64,000 bases of DNA from Jatrophihabitans sp. Its GTDB lineage: Bacteria; Actinomycetota; Actinomycetes; Mycobacteriales; Jatrophihabitantaceae. A program made the position numbers and the translations under genes. The stretch covers positions 1 to 64,000 of the forward strand of contig DASWNX010000030.1 in the NCBI GenBank assembly GCA_036399055.1, read 5' to 3'. Shown one piece after another: positions 8,990 to 15,623 of the stretch (within the stretch, counting starts at the first letter, position 1; every line of letters starts with the position of its first letter). Below the pieces are notes generated by a model, which ran no database searches, was not told the DNA's origin, and was given only the letters and a program-made list of their open reading frames with translations.

Positions 8990-9011
8990 CAGGCTGGACC
9001 CGGCCCGGTAG
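8970..9011. repeat. Duplicated 20-bp gene end
   Basis: The last 20 bases of the GNAT gene, including its TAG stop (8970-8989), recur two bases later (8992-9011). A looser CCGGCTGGG-type repeat continues to about 9040, up to the end of the convergent CYTH-CHAD gene. Confidence 0.9.
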
Positions 9012-9046
9012 CCGGCTGGGCGGCGGCCGGCTGGGACTGGCGGCGG

Positions 9047-10522
9047 TCAGCGGACGGTGCTGGCCCGGGCGGCCTGCGCCGAGGACGCCGCGATGCGACG
9101 CTGGTCGGCCACCAGGATGCCGTAGGTGAAGGCGTTCTCGCCCTCGTCGGCGACCTGGTCGGCGATCCGGCGCAGCAGCTCGGTGGCCACGATCGCGTCC
9201 TGGTGCTCGCCCAGCAGCGTCTGCAGCTTGGCTGCCCGCTTGGCGATCTTGCTGGCGCTCTTTCCCAGCGCAGGAGCGGCCGCCTCGGCGGCGTAGCGGG
9301 CGCGCTTGCCGGCTTTGCGGGCCTGGTGCAGCTGCTCGGCGGGGGTGTGGTTGCCGGTGGCGCGTCTCATTCGCTTGGCGAGCTTGTCCTCGGCCGCGGC
9401 GACGTACTGGGCCAGCGCCTCGGGCGGGCTGTCGGCCTGCGGAGTGAAGGGCGGCCGCTCGCGCCAGAGGGCGAGATCCTGAACCAGCACCTGGTAGCGC
9501 TCGTCGCGCATGGTGGCCAGCAGCGCGTCGGCATGGTGGCGCAGCTCGGTGAGCAGCACCTCGTCGATGCGCTGGGCGACCGGACCGACCACCAGATAGG
9601 CCGGCAGGTCCTCGACCGCCCGGGCCAGCCGGCTGCGCAGCACCTCGCGGTCGCGGACCTCGCCCAGCTCGGCGGCGAACCAGGTCAGCTCCTCCTGCAG
9701 CCGAGCGGCCAGCTCGGCGTCGAACAGCGGCGCGAAGATCCGCAACGCGGCCCGCAACCGCCGGGTAGCGACCCGGGTCTGATGAATGGCCTCGTGCGGC
9801 TGGCTGCTCGCACTGGCCTCGAACGGCTTGTCCGAGATGGCGAAGTGGCCGGCGGTGATCGAGTCGCACTGGGCGCGCAGATAGCTGGTCAAGACCGCGC
9901 CGGCGCTGTCGGTGTCCGGGTCGTCGGGGCGCCCCAGCGCTCGTTGCAGCTTCGAGGCCGACCGCGAAGCGAAGGCGCCGCGGGCCAGCAACAACTCCGT
10001 CGCCCGCTCCAGGTCGGCGGTGCTGCCGGCCGGGCCGAGCTCCACCTCGAGCTCACGCCAGCGAGGCGCCGCCACCTGCGCGCCTTCAGAGACTGCCCGC
10101 ACCTCGTCGTCGGCCAGCTCGAACACCAACCGGCCGTCCGGGGCGGTGACCCGATGCGAGGTCCTGGTGGTGTTGAGGATGACGGTCGGCAGCAGCTCCG
10201 CGGCGGCGACGAACGGCCAGATCAGGCTGCGCAACTCTTCCGGCGCCTCGTCGTTGCCGGCCAGCGGCCAGTGCAGCTCGGTGCGAAAGCCTGCTCCGGG
10301 GACTTTGAGATGCCAGCCGGTGTCGCTGTCACCGGTGCGCCGGCGAAGGGTCAGCCGGGAGCGCAGCAGGTTGTGCTCGGCGGTGTCGAAGTAGGCGCTG
10401 GACAGGTTCACGACGCGGCTCTGCACGCTGGTCCCCGGGCGGGCGAACTCGGCCAGGTCCCCGAGCGTGAAGTCTGGGGCCACGTCGAACTTGGTCTCGA
10501 TCTCACGATGGGTGTCGGCCAC
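9047..10522 (-). CDS. CYTH and CHAD domain protein
   Basis: This 491-aa protein has an N-terminal CYTH domain (about residues 1-200), starting with the diagnostic ExExK strand EIETKFDV and containing alternating Arg/Lys/Glu strands (SRLTLRRRTGDSD, GFRTELHWPL, LEVELGPAG) that line a triphosphate tunnel. It is followed by an all-helical CHAD domain (about 215-485) with conserved His/Arg/Lys residues (HEAIHQTRVATRRLRAALRIF, LHQARKAGKRARYAAEAA). CHAD domains bind polyphosphate, and CYTH enzymes hydrolyse inorganic triphosphate, so a role in polyphosphate metabolism or sensing is likely. The GTG start at 10522 gives the family's usual N-terminus. The gene is convergent with the dual GNAT gene. Confidence 0.92.
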   Translation of the reverse strand: MADTHREIETKFDVAPDFTLGDLAEFARPGTSVQSRVVNLSSAYFDTAEHNLLRSRLTLRRRTGDSDTGWHLKVPGAGFRTELHWPLAGNDEAPEELRSLIWPFVAAAELLPTVILNTTRTSHRVTAPDGRLVFELADDEVRAVSEGAQVAAPRWRELEVELGPAGSTADLERATELLLARGAFASRSASKLQRALGRPDDPDTDSAGAVLTSYLRAQCDSITAGHFAISDKPFEASASSQPHEAIHQTRVATRRLRAALRIFAPLFDAELAARLQEELTWFAAELGEVRDREVLRSRLARAVEDLPAYLVVGPVAQRIDEVLLTELRHHADALLATMRDERYQVLVQDLALWRERPPFTPQADSPPEALAQYVAAAEDKLAKRMRRATGNHTPAEQLHQARKAGKRARYAAEAAAPALGKSASKIAKRAAKLQTLLGEHQDAIVATELLRRIADQVADEGENAFTYGILVADQRRIAASSAQAARASTVR

Positions 10523-10679
10523 GTTGTAGTTCTACAGGGTGGCGTGCTGGTCCAGGTGAGTTCTGGGGCAAGTGCGCCGACAGGGCAGTAATCCACTCTG
10601 ACGAGCCGCTCAGCGTGGCATGATGGACAGTGCCGGGCGCTCACCGCGTCTGGCGCATGAGGGGCGCTGGCGCCCAGAA

Positions 10680-11052
10680 GGGGGTGAATGGTCTCGACTT
10701 CGGCCGTCGAGATGAGGGGAAGCGGGCCGAGGACCGCATTGCTGACCTCGTTAAAAAAGCGATGCAAAACAAAATAAGCGCCGATTCCAATCGCGCTGAC
10801 TTCGTTCTCGCTGCCTAAGTAGCGGAATGAGTCTGTCAGCCCGGGTTCGTCACCGGCCCGGATCCTGGCATCAGCTAGGTGACTCACCGAACTCCCCGGT
10901 CGCGGGGGAGCGCGGGACAACTCACAGCGACTGGGCCTGTCACACCGACTCGTGTGCGTGATCGGTGGGGCCGAGTAGAGACCAGGCACACTGCGCCCGG
11001 AGAATACCCATCAAAGCGACGAAGGACCCGGGTTCGATTCCCGGCACCTCCA
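10680..11052 (+). ncRNA. ssrA: Transfer-messenger RNA (tmRNA)
   Basis: tmRNA rescues stalled ribosomes together with SmpB. The 5' end GGGGGTG pairs with CACCTCC (11045-11051) to form the 7-bp acceptor stem. The T arm GGGTTCGATTCCC and the 5' segment GAATGGTCTCGACTTCGG closely match mycobacterial tmRNA. The tag frame starts at GCC (10780), after AAAATAAGC, and encodes ADSNRADFVLAA followed by TAA (10816-10818); the mycobacterial tag is ADSHQRDYALAA. The 3' CCA is not encoded (the genome reads ACCG). The conserved internal blocks CTGGCATCAGCTAG and ACAGCGACTGGG are present. Its 3' end is an att-like site (see repeats). Confidence 0.97.
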
Positions 11053-11105
11053 CCGTCAGGCAGGACGACCCGTTCCCACGAGGGGACGGGTCGTTCTGAC
11101 GTGAG
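11041..11105. repeat. att-like direct repeat, copy at the tmRNA 3' end
   Basis: This 65-bp segment, from the acceptor region of tmRNA (CCGGCACCTCCACC) through its terminator to GTGAG, recurs at 11769-11834 with only four differences including one missing base. Duplicated 3' ends of tmRNA are the classical footprint of site-specific integration. Confidence 0.85.
11055..11100 (+). terminator. Intrinsic terminator-like hairpin of ssrA
   Basis: ACGACCCGTTCCC and GGGACGGGTCGT pair around an ACGA-type loop with one bulged T, and the flanking GTCAG/CTGAC extends the stem. There is no long U tract, which is normal in high-GC actinomycetes. Confidence 0.75.
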
Positions 11106-11120
11106 CGCGACATCGGATGC

Positions 11121-11588
11121 TCAGGTCAACGCCCGTTCGCCGACCGTCTGACCTCCGCTCATCTCTCCGGTAGGCCGGAAACCCAGCCCGAGGTAGAAGC
11201 CCTCCGGGCCGACCGCGCCCGGATGCCAGGTGGTCGTCACGCGAGTGCCGCCGCGACGACGAATCTCGGCAGCCACGGATTCAACCGCGAAGCGCCCGTA
11301 TCCACGGCCTTGCGCAGCGGCTGCGATGTTGAGGCGCCACAGGCCCGAGCGTAGGTCCAGGCCCTTACCGTCGCCTGCGAAGTCGATGTCGAAGAAGGCC
11401 ATGACAAAGCCCACGGGCCGGTCGCCGTCAACGATGAGGCGTGGCCAGGCTGTGTCGGGATGCACATACGCTTCTGCGAGGGACCGCACGACTGGCGCGA
11501 CCAAGTGCTCCTGGTCCGGACGCACCTTCAGGCTGATCGCGGCGTCGAAGTTGTCCGGGGTGATCTCCTCCAGACGCGACATGGTCAT
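11121..11588 (-). CDS. GNAT family N-acetyltransferase
   Basis: This 155-aa single GNAT domain protein has the acetyl-CoA binding loop in AAAAQGRGYGRFAVESVAAE (about residues 90-109) and the closing strand GPEGFYLGLGFRPTGEM. It resembles spermidine/diamine-type acetyltransferases, but the substrate is unknown. An ATG six bases further in is an equally good start. It is the only gene between the two tmRNA-end repeats (11041 and 11769) and so is the sole visible cargo of that segment. No integrase is present. Confidence 0.85.
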   Translation of the reverse strand: MTMSRLEEITPDNFDAAISLKVRPDQEHLVAPVVRSLAEAYVHPDTAWPRLIVDGDRPVGFVMAFFDIDFAGDGKGLDLRSGLWRLNIAAAAQGRGYGRFAVESVAAEIRRRGGTRVTTTWHPGAVGPEGFYLGLGFRPTGEMSGGQTVGERALT

Positions 11589-11768
11589 CGCTCGTGGGCC
11601 ATGAGCCAGCGCGTCAAGCGGGTTCCACTGCCACGGGCATCAGCCCTCCGCTGGCCCCATATCGTTCTCACGTCGACCCCCTCTCGGTGCGGTGCGGATG
11701 AGCTCGGTGACCCCTCCGCGACGTTCGCCCCTGCCGAGGGTAAGCAAGCCTTCCGACAGGCGCGTTTG

Positions 11769-11834
11769 CCGGCGCCTCCACCGTCAAGCAGAACGACCCG
11801 TTCCCACGAGGGGAACGGGTCGTTCTGACGTGAG
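11769..11834. repeat. att-like direct repeat, distal copy
   Basis: This 66-bp copy of the tmRNA acceptor end plus terminator (CCGGCGCCTCCACC through GTGAG) has no T-arm upstream, so it is a displaced 3' end and not a second tmRNA gene. In this copy the hairpin stem is perfect. Confidence 0.85.
11793..11823. terminator. Terminator hairpin in the distal repeat
   Basis: A 13-bp perfect stem, ACGACCCGTTCCC paired with GGGAACGGGTCGT around a short ACGAG loop. It now sits between the GNAT gene's upstream end and the end of the small membrane protein gene. Confidence 0.75.
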
Positions 11835-11873
11835 CCGGCCGCTCGGCCGGCCTGTGCCTTGCCAGGGGCCTGA

Positions 11874-12161
11874 TCAGTCGTCGTAGTAGTCGCGGCTGCC
11901 GCTCTTGGCCAGACCGCGGGCGACCATGTAGCCGATGGTCAGGTACGTGATGTACCGGATCGCGTCCAAGGCGCCGAACGGGTCGGCGCCGCCGTTGTCA
12001 TCGCCCACGGCGTAGGCGGTGATGATCACCGCGAGGACGGCCAGGACGTAGACGATCAATTCGGTGGTCTTGGTCGAGGCCTTGGTCTCGGTGCTCAGAC
12101 GACGGCGTGGTTCGAGGTCGTTGTCCCGGTCGCGACGAGTTCCGGAGCTAGAGGTGGACAT
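11874..12161 (-). CDS. Small membrane protein of unknown function, 95 aa
   Basis: The start is the ATG at 12161, preceded by GAAGGAGATCTCC, a strong ribosome-binding site; the frame stays open further upstream but without one. The N-terminal third is a charged cytoplasmic tail (TRRDRDNDLEPRRRLSTETKAS). A membrane helix follows (TELIVYVLAVLAVIITAYAV), then a short loop (GDDNGGADPFGAL) and a second amphipathic or membrane segment (AIRYITYLTIGYMVARGLA). The C-terminus is acidic (YYDD). I do not recognise a family. It reads away from the tmRNA islet's nuclease genes. Confidence 0.75.
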   Translation of the reverse strand: MSTSSSGTRRDRDNDLEPRRRLSTETKASTKTTELIVYVLAVLAVIITAYAVGDDNGGADPFGALDAIRYITYLTIGYMVARGLAKSGSRDYYDD

Positions 12162-12460
12162 GGAGATCTCCTTCGAGGCGGGCGGGTCACGTCGGCCGCT
12201 TGCTGGACCCGTGGCCCTCCCAGGCATTGCCAGACAACGTTAGCTCGCAAGGCCAGCGCCGCCGGCTGACATGGCCTGCGCCGTGAGAATTGTCATGGTT
12301 TGGCTTAGTGATGTATTTCCACTCTTCTCCATGTAGGCACCCTGAGTGTTCGCTGATTTGCGACGCGCCACCAGAGGGCGGCGTTATGGGGACTGAAAGC
12401 CTCTGTCACGATCTTTAGGATGATGCGCCTGGATCTCCCGAATACGGCAAGGTGTCGATT
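12162..12460. other. Divergent spacer with lower GC
   Basis: About 300 bases separate the small membrane protein from the Mrr-like gene. The stretch around 12290-12420 is clearly less GC-rich than the surroundings and holds no ORF. It should contain the promoters of both genes. No hairpin or repeat was found by eye. Confidence 0.5.
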
Positions 12461-13504
12461 ATGACTCTATGGATGGTCCGGGCTGGTCGTCACGGCGAGG
12501 GTGAAAGTGAAGCTCTGGCTTCGGGCTTCGTCGGAATCGGGTGGCCTGAGCTCGGCGATCTTTCGCGTGTCAGATCATCAGCCGAGGTTCGGGCGCTGGC
12601 CGACGCCACGTATAAGGACGCCAAGCCGTCCACGTTAGCCAACTGGGCTGGTCAGATTGATGCTTTTCGGCATCGGATGCGGGTCGGGGATTTGGTTGCG
12701 TTGCCATTGAAGTCTTCGCCTGCAATCGCGTTTGGACGTGTCACTGGTGAATACCGACACGTGTCGGAGGCCGATGCCGCCATACGTCATCAGCGAGCAG
12801 TGAGTTGGATCTCTGAGGGCATTCCGCGCGAACTCATCGATCAGGATCTGCTGTACTCCCTCGGCGCGTTCCTCACTGTGTGTCGAATCAAACGCAATAA
12901 CGCCGAGGCGCGGATCAGAGCCCTCCTTGACGCACCACACCAGGCGCGTCCGTGGGACGGCGGCAGCGCTGCAGGCGAGCCCACAGTGGTGACCGAGCCG
13001 GAAGAAGCCTCAGACGCTGCCATAGATCTACTTGAGATCGGCCGGGACCAGATTCGGCGACGACTGGCGGAACGCTTTCGAGGACACGACTTCGCCCGAC
13101 TTGTCGGAGAACTGCTAAGGGCTGAGGGATTTTTCTGCGAGGTGTCACCGGCTGGGCCGGACGGTGGTGTGGATGTCCTGGCCGGCGAAGGCGGCATGGG
13201 CTTCGACGGAGCTACCCTGGCCGTTCAGGTGAAGTCCGGCGCTCAGGTCTGTGATGCTCCGACGCTACGGGAGCTTAAGGGGGTGATGAGCAACTTCGGG
13301 GCGACCCGCGGCCTGCTCGTCAGCTGGGGTGGCTTCACGAAATCAGCTCGACAGGAAGCACGCCGCTTATTCTTCGAAATCCGGCTCTGGGACTCTGACG
13401 CAGTCATCGAGAAGCTGCAGCAGGTTTACGATCGGCTCCCAGCAGACTTGCAGGCCGAAATCCCGCTCCAACGCATCTGGACGGTGCTGCCAGAAGAGGG
13501 CTAG
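12461..13504 (+). CDS. Mrr-like restriction endonuclease family protein
   Basis: This 347-aa protein joins an N-terminal domain (MTLWMVRAGRHGEGESEAL, about residues 1-160), which looks like a modified-base or small-ligand reader of the type often fused to nucleases, to a C-terminal Mrr-type PD-(D/E)xK domain. The catalytic core shows the Asp of GGVDVLAG (about 238) and QVK (about 256-258), preceded by the helix HDFARLVGELLRAEGFF. Mrr enzymes cut modified or foreign DNA. The ATG at 12461 has AAGG 8 nt upstream; a GTG at 12452 is an alternative. The gene has lower GC and less biased codons than its neighbours, which suggests recent transfer. It converges on the GIY-YIG-like gene. Confidence 0.8.
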   Translation: MTLWMVRAGRHGEGESEALASGFVGIGWPELGDLSRVRSSAEVRALADATYKDAKPSTLANWAGQIDAFRHRMRVGDLVALPLKSSPAIAFGRVTGEYRHVSEADAAIRHQRAVSWISEGIPRELIDQDLLYSLGAFLTVCRIKRNNAEARIRALLDAPHQARPWDGGSAAGEPTVVTEPEEASDAAIDLLEIGRDQIRRRLAERFRGHDFARLVGELLRAEGFFCEVSPAGPDGGVDVLAGEGGMGFDGATLAVQVKSGAQVCDAPTLRELKGVMSNFGATRGLLVSWGGFTKSARQEARRLFFEIRLWDSDAVIEKLQQVYDRLPADLQAEIPLQRIWTVLPEEG

Positions 13505-13550
13505 GGACGGGACAGCTGTAGTTCGGCACTCAAGACGCAGATCGAGGCGT

Positions 13551-14207
13551 TCAGGCAGGTCGGGGATCATCGAGTAGGAGACCCGGACGTACACACCGAA
13601 CCGCTTCTGGAAGTGCTGGCAACATCGCGTCCCAGTCTGCAGCGGCGTCCCACAAGGAGCGGACGACGGCGAACAACGGTTCCACAGCTCCCGCGGAGCG
13701 GGCACCGAGGGAAGCACTGCGCGTGCGATCCACGGCCCGCCATCCACCTTCGGACGTACGGCGAGCGGCGTTCGCGAGCGGCGTGGCCCAGGTTTGAAGG
13801 TGGTGCTCCAACGCCAGGCCAACTGTCTTGACACCCAGCTCCTGGGAGACGGCAACAGCTTCGGCGAGCTGCGGCCAGGCGATCACCACCACCCGATGCC
13901 ATATCTCTGGCGGAAAGGTGTTGGCCAAGTGATGACTCTCGCCTATCGCAAGGTCGCGCAGCCGGCGCTCGGCCTCGACGGTCTGCCCGACATAGAGCAA
14001 ACCCCAATCGAGCCAGACACCGTATAGCGCGGCTCCTGTGATGGGCGGGCGTTCCCCTACTGCGCCGACGAGGGCCTCTCCCAGGCGGTGAGCGAAATGG
14101 TAGCGGCGTTCACGCCACAGCCGGGATGACTCAGGTGAGTCGGTCAGCCGTTGCAGGCTGGCGCGCCAACTGGAGAAGGCCGTCTCCCTATCGGCTTCGG
14201 TGCCCAC
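13551..14207 (-). CDS. GIY-YIG nuclease-like protein
   Basis: No family can be assigned with certainty, but the 218-aa sequence carries a recognisable GIY-YIG layout: YGVWLDWGLLYVG (residues 62-74, GVW replacing GIY and YVG replacing YIG), an Arg-rich helix ERRLRDL (Arg at 81-84), a catalytic-position Glu in LALEHHLQTW (134), and the terminal Asn in TPLANAARR (146). Such domains cut or nick DNA. The remaining sequence is helical with no known domain. It ends 46 nt from the end of the Mrr-like gene on the other strand. The pair may form a small defence unit, or the protein may be a catalytically altered relative. Confidence 0.6.
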   Translation of the reverse strand: MGTEADRETAFSSWRASLQRLTDSPESSRLWRERRYHFAHRLGEALVGAVGERPPITGAALYGVWLDWGLLYVGQTVEAERRLRDLAIGESHHLANTFPPEIWHRVVVIAWPQLAEAVAVSQELGVKTVGLALEHHLQTWATPLANAARRTSEGGWRAVDRTRSASLGARSAGAVEPLFAVVRSLWDAAADWDAMLPALPEAVRCVRPGLLLDDPRPA

Positions 14208-14289
14208 GTGAGAACGCTAGCCGTCGCGTGAGTATTGCCGGCACGCAGAGTCCTATGAGCGTGTCATCAGGTGGAGGTCGATTCACACC

Positions 14290-14316
14290 GTGATCTGGTC
14301 CCGCAAGGTCCAGAAT
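14290..14316 (+). promoter_or_regulatory. Conserved two-box promoter of the first propeller paralogue
   Basis: GTGAT, 16 nt, then CAGAAT, then 5 nt to the GTG start. The identical arrangement stands before the paralogue at 15624, although the 16-nt spacers differ, so the boxes look conserved by selection. This fits a leaderless transcript. Confidence 0.5.
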
Positions 14317-14321
14317 GAGGC

Positions 14322-15548
14322 GTGGGCCGAGACGACGCGCACCCGGACGCGTACTCCGATGACATCGACTGGCTCGATGTCAGCCCTGAGGGCGCGCCCG
14401 AGACGCGCCCGCCCCGGCGGCCATGGCCCAGGTGGTTCACGGTCGCGGTGGCCGCTGTTCTCGTCGCCCTCGGGGTCGCCGCGCTGAACCGCGAACGAGG
14501 CGCCCCGCCGGCAGCAGTGGTGAGCGCGGCGCCGCCGCCGACGCCGTCCCCCACCCAAGCTGCGTCTCGCACACCCACCGCGTCGCCGTCGCAGCCTGCC
14601 GGGCCGGCGGTGTCGGTGACCCGGCTGGGCCGGCCGTTGCTCGGCGCGACCGGCGATTGGGAGCTGATCGCCCGCGGCGACCAGGCCCTGGTCCGCATCG
14701 AGCCAGCTGCCGGTCGGATCACTCGCACGACCGTCCCCGGCCTTCTCAGCGGCGGGCCGGTGTATCTGCTGGCGGGCGAGGACCAGGTGCTCATCCGGCC
14801 GTCGGACCGGGTGCCTGGCTACCTCGTGCCCGACGGAAAGCCGGCTCGAGAGCTGTCGGCGCTGGAGTACGACGGCCCAGTGTTCCCGGGACCCGCGCCC
14901 GGCCAGATGTGGGTACGGCCCAGCGGCGACCAGCAGCCGGCGATGGCTCTGGCCGGCCTGGACGGCCGCAGGCTGTCAGGGTCCCTGCCGATTCCCGAGG
15001 AGAGCTTTCCGTTCGACGCGATCGCCGACGGGGCGGGCTACCTGCTGTTTCCCGGCGTCGGCGGGGTGTACAACGCTCGGCCCGACGGCCTGCGCCGGAT
15101 CAGCGCCGGCTCGTTGCTGGCGGTCGGCCCGACCGGGTGGCTGGTGACCGAATGCGATGAGCTGCATCGCTGTCAGACGGTGCTGATCGGGCGGGCCGAC
15201 GGCTCCCGCCGGACGGTGAACGACGAGGTGGCGCGCATGGACCAGCGTGGGGTGATCTCACCCGACGGGGCGAGCGCGGCCATGCTGACCTCGACCACCC
15301 ACGGCGCCATCGGGCTGCACCTGCTCGACCTGGTCACCGGAAGCCGACGGCCGGTCCACATCTCGCTCAATCAGTCCTATGAGCAAGCGTTGGCCTTCTC
15401 GCCGGACAGCGACTCGTTGTTCGCCGTCACCGCCGATGACACGCTCTCGGTGATCAACCGGAAGACCGGGGCAGTCAGCGCCCTGGGGGTGCCGTTGCCG
15501 CCGCTGAGCCAACTCGTCCTGCGGCCGGCCCGGCAGCTGCTGCGGTGA
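14322..15548 (+). CDS. Membrane-anchored beta-propeller-like protein, paralogue 1
   Basis: This 408-aa protein has a short acidic cytoplasmic N-terminus with the motif SDDIDWLDV, a single membrane helix (WFTVAVAAVLVALGVAAL, about residues 38-57), a Pro/Thr/Ser-rich spacer and a roughly 310-residue extracytoplasmic domain. That domain has repeated blade-like segments (LVRIEPAAGRITRTTVPG, QTVLIGRADGSRRTVN, GLHLLDLVTGSRRPV, LSVINRKTGAVSAL) typical of WD40/PQQ-like propellers. A CDELHRC Cys pair may form a disulfide. The function is unknown. The next gene is a full-length tandem paralogue. The GTG start has GAGG only one base upstream, too close for normal initiation, so leaderless translation is more likely. 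Confidence 0.75.
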   Translation: MGRDDAHPDAYSDDIDWLDVSPEGAPETRPPRRPWPRWFTVAVAAVLVALGVAALNRERGAPPAAVVSAAPPPTPSPTQAASRTPTASPSQPAGPAVSVTRLGRPLLGATGDWELIARGDQALVRIEPAAGRITRTTVPGLLSGGPVYLLAGEDQVLIRPSDRVPGYLVPDGKPARELSALEYDGPVFPGPAPGQMWVRPSGDQQPAMALAGLDGRRLSGSLPIPEESFPFDAIADGAGYLLFPGVGGVYNARPDGLRRISAGSLLAVGPTGWLVTECDELHRCQTVLIGRADGSRRTVNDEVARMDQRGVISPDGASAAMLTSTTHGAIGLHLLDLVTGSRRPVHISLNQSYEQALAFSPDSDSLFAVTADDTLSVINRKTGAVSALGVPLPPLSQLVLRPARQLLR

Positions 15549-15591
15549 TCGCCGCACCGTTTCGTTATCAGCTGAATGTCCGAAACGCATC

Positions 15592-15618
15592 GTGATTCCC
15601 CGCGCATGCGTTCAGAAT
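15592..15618 (+). promoter_or_regulatory. Conserved two-box promoter of the second propeller paralogue
   Basis: GTGAT, 16 nt, CAGAAT, 5 nt, GTG: the same layout as at 14290. The sequence from CAGAAT through the first codons is nearly identical in both copies. Confidence 0.5.
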
Positions 15619-15623
15619 GAGGC

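Noticed and set aside
10630-10818. 62-aa ORF ending in ADSNRADFVLAA
   Set aside because: Not a protein gene; its end is the tmRNA tag frame and the rest is the tmRNA 5' domain.
11769-11834. A second tmRNA or tRNA gene
   Set aside because: Only the acceptor end and the terminator are present; there is no T arm and no partner 5' half.
11121-14207. Complete integrative element or prophage
   Set aside because: No integrase, replication or structural phage genes are present; only the att-like repeat and cargo-type genes are seen.
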